Below, piece after piece: positions 1-10,585 of a stretch of 64,000 bases of DNA. The position numbers were made by a program, and so were the translations under genes. The DNA is from Adineta ricciae (taxonomy: Eukaryota > Rotifera > Eurotatoria > Adinetida > Adinetidae). The stretch spans positions 1 to 64,000 of the forward strand of contig CAJNOJ010000400.1 of assembly GCA_905250025.1 (NCBI GenBank), given 5' to 3'. Numbering within the stretch: the first letter of the stretch is position 1; every line of letters begins with the position of its first letter. A model generated the notes under the pieces. That model was not told where the DNA came from and made no database searches. It saw only the letters and a program-made list of their open reading frames with translations.

Positions 1-8
1 ACAACGAA

Positions 9-3000
9 ATGTTCATTCTCCTTCTAATCATTCTTCCTTTAATATCAGCGGATAATAATAATAATACGTCAATTATCTATATTCACGAAGAACTTCCGCC
101 GAATAGTTTATTACTGTCTTCGATATCGTCGACGAATAGTCTACAATGGTTACCATCGTCTGCGACATATCAAAAATATTTTCGATTAAATCAAAACCAA
201 TCATTGTCAACAACAAATGAACGCATTGATCGGGAAGAATTTTGTGAAAAAAATCTTTGTAATTGTTCGTATTGTGTATTAACATTGAACTTTTTACAAA
301 CGTTTGCAACAAATAACATCTCTATTCGAACAATTCAAATTGTCATCGAAGGTAAACATTGTCTATCCAAAATAGTCAAGAATTTCTTCAAAACATCATC
401 TTTTCCTCGTCTTAGATATCAATGATCATTCTCCAGTGTTTAAACAACCGTTGATTAAACTTCCCATTGCAGAAAATGTTCCAATCGGCTACGAAATTCC
501 GCTCGAACCGGCAGTTGATAGTGATTATGGATCATTATCAATCCAAAACTATGAGTTACACCCATTGATTAACAACCCATTTCGTTTAATTAAATCTGGC
601 AAACCCGTGTTGAAACTTGTTGAACCATTAGACCGTGAAACAAAAGCAAATTATTTGTTACAATTAATTGCTTATGATGGTGGTTCACCACCTCTATCCG
701 GTCAACAAAAGATCGAAATTATCGTTACTGAGTATGTGAAACACGATTGTTTCTAATAGGGAGACTTTATTCGTTTGCTAAAATTTCAGTGTGAATGACA
801 ATCCACCTGTTTTCGATCGCTCGATATACCAACAATCGATCCCCGAGAACGAAAAGACCGATTCTGTCGTCCTACAAATTCATGCCAGTGATCGCGATGA
901 AGATGAAAACGGACGGATTTCCTATTCGATCGACGATCCATCATCAACGTTTCGTATCAACGAACAAACAGGAGAAATCTTCCTACTCAAATCATTAGAC
1001 TACGAAAAAACACGCTCCTATTCAATTTCGATTACAGGTTAGTTAACATTATCTTTTCGTTTGTTAAAAAAAATTCTTTCATTTGTTTCTCTCTCTCTTT
1101 CCAGCTCGCGATCATGGTGTACCCCAGCTGAATAATTATGCACAATTAATAATCGATGTCACAGATGTAAACGATAATACTCCGAATATCTTGATCACTG
1201 AAATCAATGGTACCCATCACAATGATCAGCCAATTAGTTTATTCGAATGTACACCTAAAGGTAATATAACTGTAGTACAACATTGATAACCGTATAGAGA
1301 GTACAAAAGAAATTGAACAATAAAACTTTCTTCATCTAATCAACTTGTCTACAATCGATTGAGAAGTGTCTCGTTTCTTTTCAATAGAGAAATAAAAAAG
1401 AACCTCGTCTGTATCAAACAGACGTTCTTCCGGTTGATATAGTTTTCATATTGGTAAGCCAATCAACCCACCGGCATAGATAAGTTAGTTACATCGTAAG
1501 AAATTTCTACTGGTGGGAGACAAATAGCCTATAGTAAATTGTTCAAAGTCATTCGATGTCAACACGATCAACGAAGCATATGATAGATGAACATTTTTCT
1601 TTTTTTTTTTCTAAGGTACTTCGTTGTTTTATGTCTATGTCACTGATGAAGATTCAGGTGAAAATGGTCGCGTTAGTTGTACATTGAATGATACACAATT
1701 GAACTTAGTTTATTTAACATTAAATGCTTATTCATTACAAATTAGTGGTTCACCTGCATTCGATTATGAACGTGAACAATCAGTCGATATCGAATTAAAA
1801 TGTACAGATCATGGTCTTCCAAGTTTATCAAAAACAGTGTTATTTCACATTGAATTAGAAGATTGTAATGACAACCCACCGGATATTATTTCTCCGTTAC
1901 CATTTAATGAAACAATGCAAGTGTCGTATGAAATAACTGTCATCCCATTTGTGATTACACAATTTGTTGTCGATGATCGAGATCGATTTCAACCGAAAAA
2001 CTTTACTTACTCATTTACAGTTACACCATCATTAGATTTAAGTTTAACAAATAATGGCACGTTAATACTCAACTCAATGCCATTTGCTCTGGGATTATAC
2101 ACGATAAATGTAACTGTGTCGGACGTTGGAAATTTAACTACTTCGATGACCATACCAATGAATTTCTATTCGATGAACGAAACAAATATAATTGAACGAT
2201 TTAGCATGAAGAACACAAGCTTAATGTTGATATTTTCGTTATTTGTCATTATTTTCATCGCTTCGGTACTCATTGGTACATGTTTTCTCATTGCGTTTCT
2301 TTTACGACGCCGAAGAAAGCAACGACATTTGTGCTTATGTTGTCATTCATGTTTTAACATCGAAGAAAAATCCATTCGAAACTCTTCATGTGAAAGTATG
2401 AATAGTTCAAATGAACGAGCAGATTCATCACAAAAAACAACCATTGAAGTTCTTGATGATGGACGAGTAAGTTTTGTTGTTCGATAGAAATTCATTTCTT
2501 CTTTTCTCTCTCTCTCTCTCTCATGTCAATTGACACCTATCGATGAGTTTCTATTGTATATACTGAATAGACGATGAGAACAGATGCGCACGTTTGTGTA
2601 CGGATTAATGACTGTATGGTACATTGAGCTGAGCACTTTTTCTTGAGACACGATTAAACATCTTCTTACCGCCTTTGTACTTTTTCGATAGAATTCATCC
2701 AATCGTATCTACCAGTATGGTGTCAAACAAGCGAATGATCTGAGTTTGATCAATACTCATAATATTCATCAGCAACGTGATTTCAACTATTCAGAAAAAG
2801 TAAGTTCAATGTCGAAATATTCTGTTTTCACGTTCTAACATGCTTTGTCATTCAGGTGGAACGGTATTTAACTCATTTAAGTCATGGAATTCTCGGTGTT
2901 GATACAACTCTATCTGACGAAGGTGTCTATGGTTCGTCAGATTTATCGTCAGATCAATTGCATCAGCTAAACATGCGTCCACCATCGGTTGTATCAATTC

Positions 3001-3110
3001 CATCGTCACAGCAACATTATCAAGATAGTCTAAAACGTTTTGAACAATTGTATTCGTTGGTTGAGCATCGTCAACCCACTGCATTTACGTCAGATAGTCT
3101 CTATGTATAA
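9..3110 (+). CDS. Cadherin-family (protocadherin-like) single-pass membrane protein
   Basis: Seven exons (9-351, 416-731, 790-1037, 1105-1260, 1616-2466, 2692-2799, 2856-3110) join in frame to about 758 residues. The first residues (MFILLLIILPLISA) look like a signal peptide. The ectodomain has successive calcium-binding linker motifs DINDHSP, DVNDNPP, DVNDNTP and a variant DCNDNPP, with interior DRDEDENG and DEDSGENG motifs, so roughly five cadherin repeats. A hydrophobic helix encoded near 2215-2310 is followed by RRRRKQR, the stop-transfer signal, and then a Ser-rich cytoplasmic tail without a recognisable catenin-binding region. Cadherins of this type mediate calcium-dependent cell contact at the plasma membrane. 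It is short for a protocadherin. The fourth intron (355 nt) is much longer than the others, which are mostly under 70 nt. Confidence 0.9.
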
Positions 3111-4224
3111 AAAAAACTGACTAAACAGTTCTTTCTCTTTGTCAATTGTATTTGTATTTGTGTGTCTTTTGTACGACGCTGATTTCTTTTTGTAGAAAAA
3201 TATACATCTTGTTGTTCGAAATCAATTCAAGTAACTATCCCACTGCGATTCGAAGTATGGATACAGCTCAGTAGGTGGTCATTATTATGATCGACAAGAG
3301 GCAAGATTAACGTGAAGACAAGTGTGAAAACAAATACATGACAATTGAATGGATGAATGTCTAATAGGTATTCTCATTGATAGATTTTATTTTCAGAGAG
3401 AGAGAGAGAGGAGGAGATGCAGGAAAAGTGATGATGATGATGATGATCGTTTGTTAAAGATCAAATTGATAGTTTTTTTATTTGATACTCGTCTGTCAAA
3501 CACGACGATCGAATGTAAATGTTAAATGAAATGCAAATAATCACCTCAAGAAAGTGTGAATAAATTCTCAAAGCTATTGTATTGGAGAGCAATTTTAATT
3601 GGATCATCACATTGTGATATTTACAATCGAACAGCTATAAAATTCACAGAATAAGATTTCACAAATAGCATGTCTATGGCAAGAAGTTAATACGATCATA
3701 AAATGGATGAAAGTACAATGGTTATTGTAAATTTCAGAAATGAAATCAACATTACTGAAAGTTGATCTGATTGTAATGAGAAGAATGAACTGCGATAAAT
3801 ATTCTGTCCATATTAATGAAATAATAGTAAATTGATCATGTTTACTCTGCTGGTGAGGTGAGAGATCGATAGATGTCGTGATGTCGTTGTAAGATAACAA
3901 TGGCGCCCTCTATCGATTGAAGATTTTAGTAATAAAAAATGAGAAGATATTCCGGAGTTTGTTTGATAGGGAAATTAGTTGATCTTAAAAAAGCGAATTC
4001 ATTCAAAGTCGGTATTGAAATATCTTTACACGAATGGTCGGAGGTCGAGTCAATGGCTCATTAAAAATGGCTATGAAATATTCAATTTGATAATAGATTT
4101 CTTTCTTCTACTTATAACGTATATGTTTCAAATCACGTTTGTTTTCGTAATTATTAATCCAGTATTTGTTTGAGTGAACGAAGTGTTCTCTTTCTTTTTC
4201 TAATTATCATCGGTTCGCGGTCTA
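3111..4224. other. Intergenic, cadherin to Q/P-rich gene
   Basis: I see no gene here. It holds the 3' UTR of the cadherin, a GA-rich run near 3395-3412 followed by a GATGAT run near 3428-3447, and AT-rich sequence leading to the next gene. The open frames in it are short and show no recognisable domain. Confidence 0.6.
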
Positions 4225-7200
4225 ATGAGACCAGGTATGATTTTTGTGCGAAAGGATATTTCTCCTGGAGAACGGTTAGTTTGAATCTATTTTTTTCTAT
4301 ATATCAATTGTATAGGCATGCGCCATCCGCCGCCGGTTCCACCACTTCGACCACCCCAGCGTCTTATGCCGGCACCGAATGATGGGGGTGTTTTTTTTGG
4401 GGTAATACTATGAATTACTAATTAACGTTTCTTTCTCTATTTTCTTTCCATTGTTGTTTCATAGTCGTTTCTTTTTTATATTGACTTACCTTAAAGTTCG
4501 TAATCCATTGCATCTGTTCACTTCTAGGGTCGTGATTACGCTCGTCGCCAACAACCGCCGCTCAATTATGCGCCACAGAAATCTTTGATTCCGTCAGGTA
4601 ATCAACCACCACAGCAATGGCAAAATAATTCCAACTATCGTCCGGGTCCTGTGCCATTACTACGTCCTAATGGACCATGGCATCCACATGGTAATGCATA
4701 CCAACAATCGCCTGCTCAACCTCCGCCGTTGCTCCCCACACATCAACAGTTCAATCCAAATGCACAAACTCCAATAACATACGTGCCATCACATCCAACA
4801 AATTATGAACTAATGCGCCTTGCTAATTCAGATCAAATTCCATTTCTTGAACCTCTTGAAGATGAAGATAATCTTGTTCGATCACATCTTTCGTCGAATA
4901 GTAACAATGATGAATCTCTCTTGATAAATTCAACATCCTCTCCATCCAAATCGAATAAACGTCGACAGCAGCAGCAGCAGCAGCAACAACAACAACAGCA
5001 GCTTGAAAATAATCGAAATATGATATCCTATCAAGATCTCGATCGGCCCGAAGAGCAACGTGATTCATCGTTTAACAATCGTCTTGTTCCTAAATCAAAC
5101 AAAACGAATCATTTACCATCTGATAAAACAAATAATCAAATTCTAGTGAAATCATCAAGTGATAACGATCATGCACTCAAGTTAGAACTTGATCGAATTA
5201 AAAAGGCGGGTGCGCAGGAACGAGAGAAACTGAAGGCACAACGACAAGCAGCTGCAGAGAAGGAAAAAGAAGCACAAACAAAAAGAAACAGTGGTACGGC
5301 GTGATTTTTGTTTGAAAACGTCGTGTCATCTCTCTCACTTTCTTGATGTTTAGCCAAAACCGGTGATAAAGAGAAACGTGAAGATGGTGAACTCGGTGAT
5401 AGTTCTGATGACGACAATATGAAATCAACACCACCTGTAGAGCCGAAACGACTGAAGAAAATCGTAGAAAATCTTGCTTCGACTCCTTCAAAGCCCGCTC
5501 TGTCACATCGTTCAAAAACGCCGCCTTCGGAAAGTATTCTCGACATGAGTGTGATGAAATTGATACGTCCAATGAAATTCTTTCATATCGATGACGAGAA
5601 AAATAGTTCCTATCGAGAATATTTAACCACTAATTTCAGTCGTGTACGTGTGCATTGTCATAAACCGCAACCGAACTTCTTCTCCAATCTAAGTTGCATC
5701 GAAGAAATCAAACGTCGTTTACGGTTAAATGCTAATACAACATCGTCGATTCTATTTCGACGTTTAATCGATGACAATGACGACGACCTACTGTGGACTT
5801 TACAGACAAATGTGGAAACCGAAGATGGAGAAATTGAAAGCGACGAGGAAAATACGATGGATTTGAATGGAAAGATATCTAAGCATGCATTATCTGACGA
5901 TGATAATGATAAACATCTAAAAAAGAAATCGAAACTGTTCGATGAAGGAATGAATGACTTGACAAAATCGTCTTTAAATGAAAAACCATGGTAAGTTAGA
6001 GTTTTTACGAGGATGAGTGATGGTTGATCGTTCTTTTTCTAGGATAACCAATGAGCTGCGGCAGTTGATAAAACAAAAGAATAAATTGCATGCACAAATA
6101 GCTAGTGGTGATACGAATGCTGCGATTGAGAAGAAATATAAGAAAATACGAAATAAAATATCAAAACTGGTGAAGACATTGAAAGGTAAAAACGAAATAT
6201 TAACATTTAGGTGAGGTTGAAGACTGACGCTCGCTCTTCCTTTTAGCCAAATATGAAAATTCTATTTCGGGCCGTTCAGAACCACTACTAATACCACCTC
6301 TACTGTCTCAATCACAATCATCGAATAATTCATCGTCATCTACAGCAGCGGCTGCTGCTGCTAATCATCCCTTGTCGAGAATCCTCGATCCTAATCTTGT
6401 TATGGCTATGCTTGTCGATCCAAGTTTGTATTCCCGGGTTCAGCAACAAGTACTCTCCAATCCAAATTTCGTGCAAGCATATCAGCACATGTTTGCAGAA
6501 AGCACATCGGACACTTCCTTACCGCCTAAAGTTGCTAGTGAAACTCAAGTGGTTCCATCAACTAATCCAACACTCGATAGTTTAATTAAACAAACGACAA
6601 AGACGAGTACAACTGTACCAAAAACTACGAAAGATACACTGAATCTTGCATCGTCGACAAGATCTCGTCCAGTATTAACTCAAGCGACAAAGCCAATTCA
6701 GTTAACTTCACTGGAGGGTGAACTCGAAAGTGATCAACAAAATAAAGCTAGAACACGTTTGACATCAGCTGAACCAACTCTAACAGATAGTCAACAACAA
6801 GATATCGCTTTAACACAAGAATTAATTCGTCGTCAGTTAGCATTAACACAGCAACAGCGGAATCAACGAAATCAACACTCAACTAGTCAACCATCTCTCT
6901 CGGCGCCCTTGAGTCGTCACATACCATTGACGACCGAACAAATGCAAGAAGTGTTAACACGTGCAAAGAATTATGTTACACGACAACAGAGTGATGAAAC
7001 TACCGATGCGAACAATGGTCAACCACGTTTATCCTACAATACTCGACGTTTACAAGCTGCAATTGCTGCATCAGTTTCATCTGCAACGCCTCAGACAGCA
7101 CATACAATTGGACAAGCAGCAGCTGCTGCAATTGCAGCTGTTTCTGCACGACCAACATCTGGAACAGCACCGACACCATTATCTAATCCAGCTGTTCCAC

Positions 7201-7748
7201 CTATTTCTCCGCATCGACAGCAACAGCAACAGCAACAACAACAACAACAACAACCACCGCCGTCGCAGCAGCAACAGCAACAGCATCCGATTCGTATTCA
7301 ACTCGATCAGAAATCGAAAACATTGTCGTCGATTAGTAATAATCAATCCTCACCGATTCCAACTATCAATCAACAAAAACTAATGTCTCTTGTTGATATT
7401 AATCCATCACCGCCTCCACATATGTATTCGAATACACCAAATTGGCAACGTCCTCCTCATGTACCTATGTCACATTATCCTGGACATCCACATCAACAAC
7501 CATATCCACCATACGACAATCCTCATCAGCCACCACCTTATTATGGTCCACGAACAAATTATCCACATGAACCACGGCCATTGTTACCGTCGTATGGACC
7601 TCATCCACCTCGACATCCTGGTCAACCACCACGATTCAATGGTCCGTTGCCTCCGCCAGGTCCTTACGGTTATGGTCATCCACCGCAGAACTATGGACCA
7701 CCACCACCACCTCATCCTCACTATGGTCATCATTATCCTCCACCTTGA
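4225..7748 (+). CDS. Large Q/P-rich protein of unknown family
   Basis: Six exons (4225-4234, 4316-4401, 4528-5293, 5354-5990, 6043-6185, 6247-7748) give about 1047 residues. I do not recognise the family. The N terminus is proline-rich; a glutamine run is encoded at about 4969-5001; then come a charged helical stretch, an acidic motif (DGELGDSSDDD), and a more ordered block (RPMKFFHIDDEKNSSYREYL onward) ending at a second acidic motif (EDGEIESDEEN). A Lys-rich segment beginning KPWITNELRQLIKQKNKLH follows, then Ala, Gln (7216-7285) and a long Pro/His/Tyr/Gly-rich tail. Composition suggests a nuclear RNA- or chromatin-associated scaffold, but that is inference. The 10-nt first coding exon is the least certain part; translation could instead begin at the ATG at 4318. 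Confidence 0.8.
4969..5001 (+). repeat. CAG/CAA polyglutamine tract
   Basis: An interrupted run of CAG and CAA codons encodes about 13 consecutive glutamines within the Q/P-rich gene. The mixed codons make it less slippage-prone than a pure CAG array. Confidence 0.9.
7216..7285 (+). repeat. CAG/CAA polyglutamine tract, second
   Basis: Two blocks of mixed CAG/CAA codons separated by a short Pro/Ser insert, in the last exon of the Q/P-rich gene. The other frames read as His- or Leu-rich open frames, which are shadows. Confidence 0.9.
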
Positions 7749-8199
7749 TCAGTTCTTTTGTCTTTTTCCTCTCTTTTTTTGTTTGTTTATTTGTTCTTGA
7801 ATGTTTGTTTGTTCGGTTTTTGTATTTCATCATTATCAACAGATGTATTTGTACGTATTTTTTTCATAATTGGCTGAACAAATACGTACCCAAGCAAAAA
7901 AGAAAACAAAATTTCGCGTGATCTAACACTTTGGATAACTGTACATATGCATATATATAAATGATACTCGTCTGTTCTTTTCTCTACTTTTTAGAAAACC
8001 AAAGAACAGGTTCGTCGATCTTTTCGTCATCTAATTCTTCTTTTAGAATGAATAATATCATGTGAATGTGTTTTTCCTTCATCTATTTACCAAACTTTTC
8101 TCGGAGAATGATCTATTTTCATAAAAAAAAACAATAACTTTTTAGCATTTTCGCGCCATATGTGCAATACAACAACTGATTGATATTTGCACTCTAGAT
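7749..8199. other. Intergenic, Q/P-rich gene to ETAA1-like gene
   Basis: T-rich 3' UTR sequence of the upstream gene followed by AT-rich spacer. No open frame with recognisable content. The short spacing fits a compact genome. Confidence 0.6.
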
Positions 8200-9775
8200 A
8201 TGAATTTTAACGACGTTACCGTCAGTTGGCAGGATATATCGGACACTGAGCGCACAGCACTATTGAATAAACGTAGGTTTTCATCCACCTCCTATATCAT
8301 AAAAGAATAATCATCGAAGATCTTTACGATTTATTCACGTGATAAATATAGTAACAGTGGTAGCGACCTTGAACTTAAAAATCAATTCTCTTGTCACATT
8401 TCCACGTAATCTAAGGTCATTTATTTGTTTTAGCATGTCCACCCCGAGCCAAGCCCAGAATCCATCCAGTATGTCGTACAAAAGTCAAGACGTAAATTAT
8501 ATGTACAGTTTTGTTTTCTTAGCCACGGAAAACTCCCGATCGAATCACTTCTCGTGTCTTCAGTATATGCCAATCGGCGGTTATGAATAACCATACAGCG
8601 CAACGTCCAGTTCGATTAAATAATTTCAAAAAGTACTTTCTTTGTTTAAGTGAATGAATATTTATATGAATTCTTTCTTCATTTATACGATTAGTCACAC
8701 AACATTGACAAGCGCCAAAGAAAATGTTGATAATGCCTATCGTACAATGATCGAATTTACTGAAACATGTAAACGAGAATCCAACAATGATACAATGACA
8801 ATGTAAGCATTGCGCCGATATTTCTACTTCGTTCTATTGTGTAATCATAGAGATATGCCAATGTCCAAACGTATTCGTTCTTCGTCACCTCCATCAACTA
8901 TTGACCAGTGTGCTTCTCCCTCAGCTATATCACGTTATATAAGTCATGATAGTTATTTAACATTCGTTCCTCCACCGGATCAATTTCTTGCAACGGAGAA
9001 TAAAACAAATACTGATGCAGATTTCAACGATGACGCCCTTTGGGATGATTGGGATTTGCCATCGACAACAACAGCAAGCAATAAAAAAACACCGGGTAAA
9101 ATACGAACAATGTCATCGCCAGCTGTTCATTCACGCACAAACCAACTTATCGAAACGATGACGAATATCAATGTACTTGAATCAACTAAATTATCACAAT
9201 GTAAATTTCGATGATTGACATTTCTTTAAGAGAGAGTTAACTGTAGTTACCTTTCTATTTTCTTAGCTTCGGCAAAACCATCCTCCTTGCAACCAGTGAC
9301 ATCGAATCTCGTTTGGGATGACGATGATGATGATTTCGAACAATTACTAAGTCAATTTCCTAATGAATTACCCAGTGAACAACCATTATTATCGAATGAC
9401 TCCATATTGATTCCAGTACCGAGCACGGACGATGACAATTCGACGCGTCTTGATGCGACTCGTCGAACTTCAGCTCTTCTGACCAAAGACAATCAATCCT
9501 TAGTTCACAATTCATCGAAAATTGAACTATCGAGTCAATCTTACACGAGTCAAACCCGCACATCGACTTCAGGTTTGCAACGTTCGAATACTGGTCCCCT
9601 ATCACCGATAGTAACTCGAAATACTGCGAAAATCAATTCTCCACGCGTACGCTGTGATTCAAGTCATGAGATTAAAAAGAAGATATGTAACGAAGCAGAG
9701 ATTGAACAGAAACGATTAGCTGCACTTGCCCTTCGACGTCAACGAGAACTAGAACGGCAACAGAAGAAATCTTAG
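8200..9775 (+). CDS. ETAA1-like RPA-binding protein (candidate ATR activator)
   Basis: Six exons (8200-8272, 8434-8468, 8523-8632, 8695-8802, 8851-9200, 9267-9775) give about 394 residues, mostly disordered. Three features recall ETAA1. Near the N terminus is a basic PRKTPDRI motif. Acidic-tryptophan patches occur mid-protein (DDALWDDWDLP, and LVWDDDDDDFEQLL). The extreme C terminus is a helix reading EIEQKRLAALALRRQRE, which matches the motif used by ETAA1, SMARCAL1, TIPIN and UNG2 to bind the winged-helix domain of RPA32. ETAA1 acts at RPA-coated single-stranded DNA and activates ATR kinase. The RPA32-binding helix is the firm part; the ETAA1 assignment is inference, since other RPA partners share that helix. 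It is shorter than vertebrate ETAA1. Confidence 0.6.
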
Positions 9776-10215
9776 TTTCACATCCTCTGCATGTTTATTT
9801 GTTTGTTTATTTGTTTGTTTTTTTTTATATGTATTTGTCTCGTATTTAGTCAGTCGAAGAAATTTGATCTATGAAGTAAGAGAAAGACACTTTTTTCTCT
9901 GTACAGATCCTTGAATTATCCATGTGTGAGCCTTCTTCTTCTCTTTTTAAGCTTGTCGATACCTGATTTTCTATAGTTTGTTTAGAATCTTGGATTCCAT
10001 ATTTACTTCGATACTTTTGTCATTGTCTATCTTCTTCTTCTATAATTTTGTTGTCAGATGAAACGTATGATCAGATTTAAACAAACTGATACACAATTAT
10101 TCTCTTTTTTTTTGATTAAAGAACAATACAAGATTTTATACCCACACATGTCATTTCTTTTCAATCGAATGCAATCAATTCTGGACAAATATCTGGTTTT
10201 TTTTCTAGATTACAG
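9776..10215. other. Intergenic / 5' leader of APC11
   Basis: T-rich spacer. A polypyrimidine tract ending in CTAG lies just before the APC11 start codon (about 10199-10209) and looks like a 3' splice acceptor, so the leader is probably spliced, either in cis or to a spliced leader. Confidence 0.5.
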
Positions 10216-10470
10216 ATGCGTATACGTTTGAAAGAATTCAACGGTGTCGCCGTATGGAAATGGGTGACGAACGATGACTCCTGTGGAATCTGTCGAATGC
10301 CATTCGATGCTTCATGTTCCGAATGTCGTTATCCCGGTGATCAATGTCCGGTGTTACACGGCGAATGCCGGCACTGTTTTCATGAACATTGCATTATGAA
10401 GTGGATCAACTCTCAACAGACAAATAAACTATGTCCCATGTGCCGAGGTGAATGGAAAAGTATTCCGTAA
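10216..10470 (+). CDS. ANAPC11: Anaphase-promoting complex subunit 11 (RING-H2)
   Basis: Single-exon 84-residue protein, the same length as human APC11. It opens with the typical basic strand and NGVAVWKWVTND, then carries the RING-H2 zinc ligands in order: CGICRMPF, the extended CSEC insert characteristic of APC11, CPVLHGECRHCFHEHC, and the closing CPMCRGEW. APC11 is the catalytic RING subunit of the APC/C ubiquitin ligase: with the cullin-like APC2 it recruits E2 enzymes to ubiquitinate mitotic cyclins and securin. All expected ligands are intact. It converges on the CSPP1-like gene with only 115 bp between stop codons. Confidence 0.97.
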   Translation: MRIRLKEFNGVAVWKWVTNDDSCGICRMPFDASCSECRYPGDQCPVLHGECRHCFHEHCIMKWINSQQTNKLCPMCRGEWKSIP

Positions 10471-10509
10471 TCATTGACAACGTGCAACATCTTTTATCTG
10501 ATCGTGTAT

Positions 10510-10515
10510 TTTATT
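10510..10515 (-). other. Polyadenylation signal of the CSPP1-like gene
   Basis: TTTATT on the plus strand (AATAAA on the minus strand), about 70 bases downstream of the CSPP1-like stop codon and within reach of the APC11 3' UTR. Confidence 0.5.
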
Positions 10516-10572
10516 GAATATATATATATATGTAGACTGTGAATATGTAAAAAAAAAAGAATAAGGAAAACG

Positions 10573-10578
10573 AATAAA
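10573..10578 (+). other. Polyadenylation signal of APC11
   Basis: AATAAA about 100 bases after the APC11 stop codon, lying only a few bases from the stop codon of the opposite-strand CSPP1-like gene, so the two transcripts should overlap tail to tail. Confidence 0.5.
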
Positions 10579-10585
10579 ATTTGTA

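Noticed and set aside
3979-4173. Hydrophobic open frame before the Q/P-rich gene
   Set aside because: AT-rich sequence often gives Phe/Ile/Leu frames; no start context, splice signal or motif.
4823-5068. Antisense Val/Ala-rich frame
   Set aside because: Shadow of the polyglutamine tract of the Q/P-rich gene.
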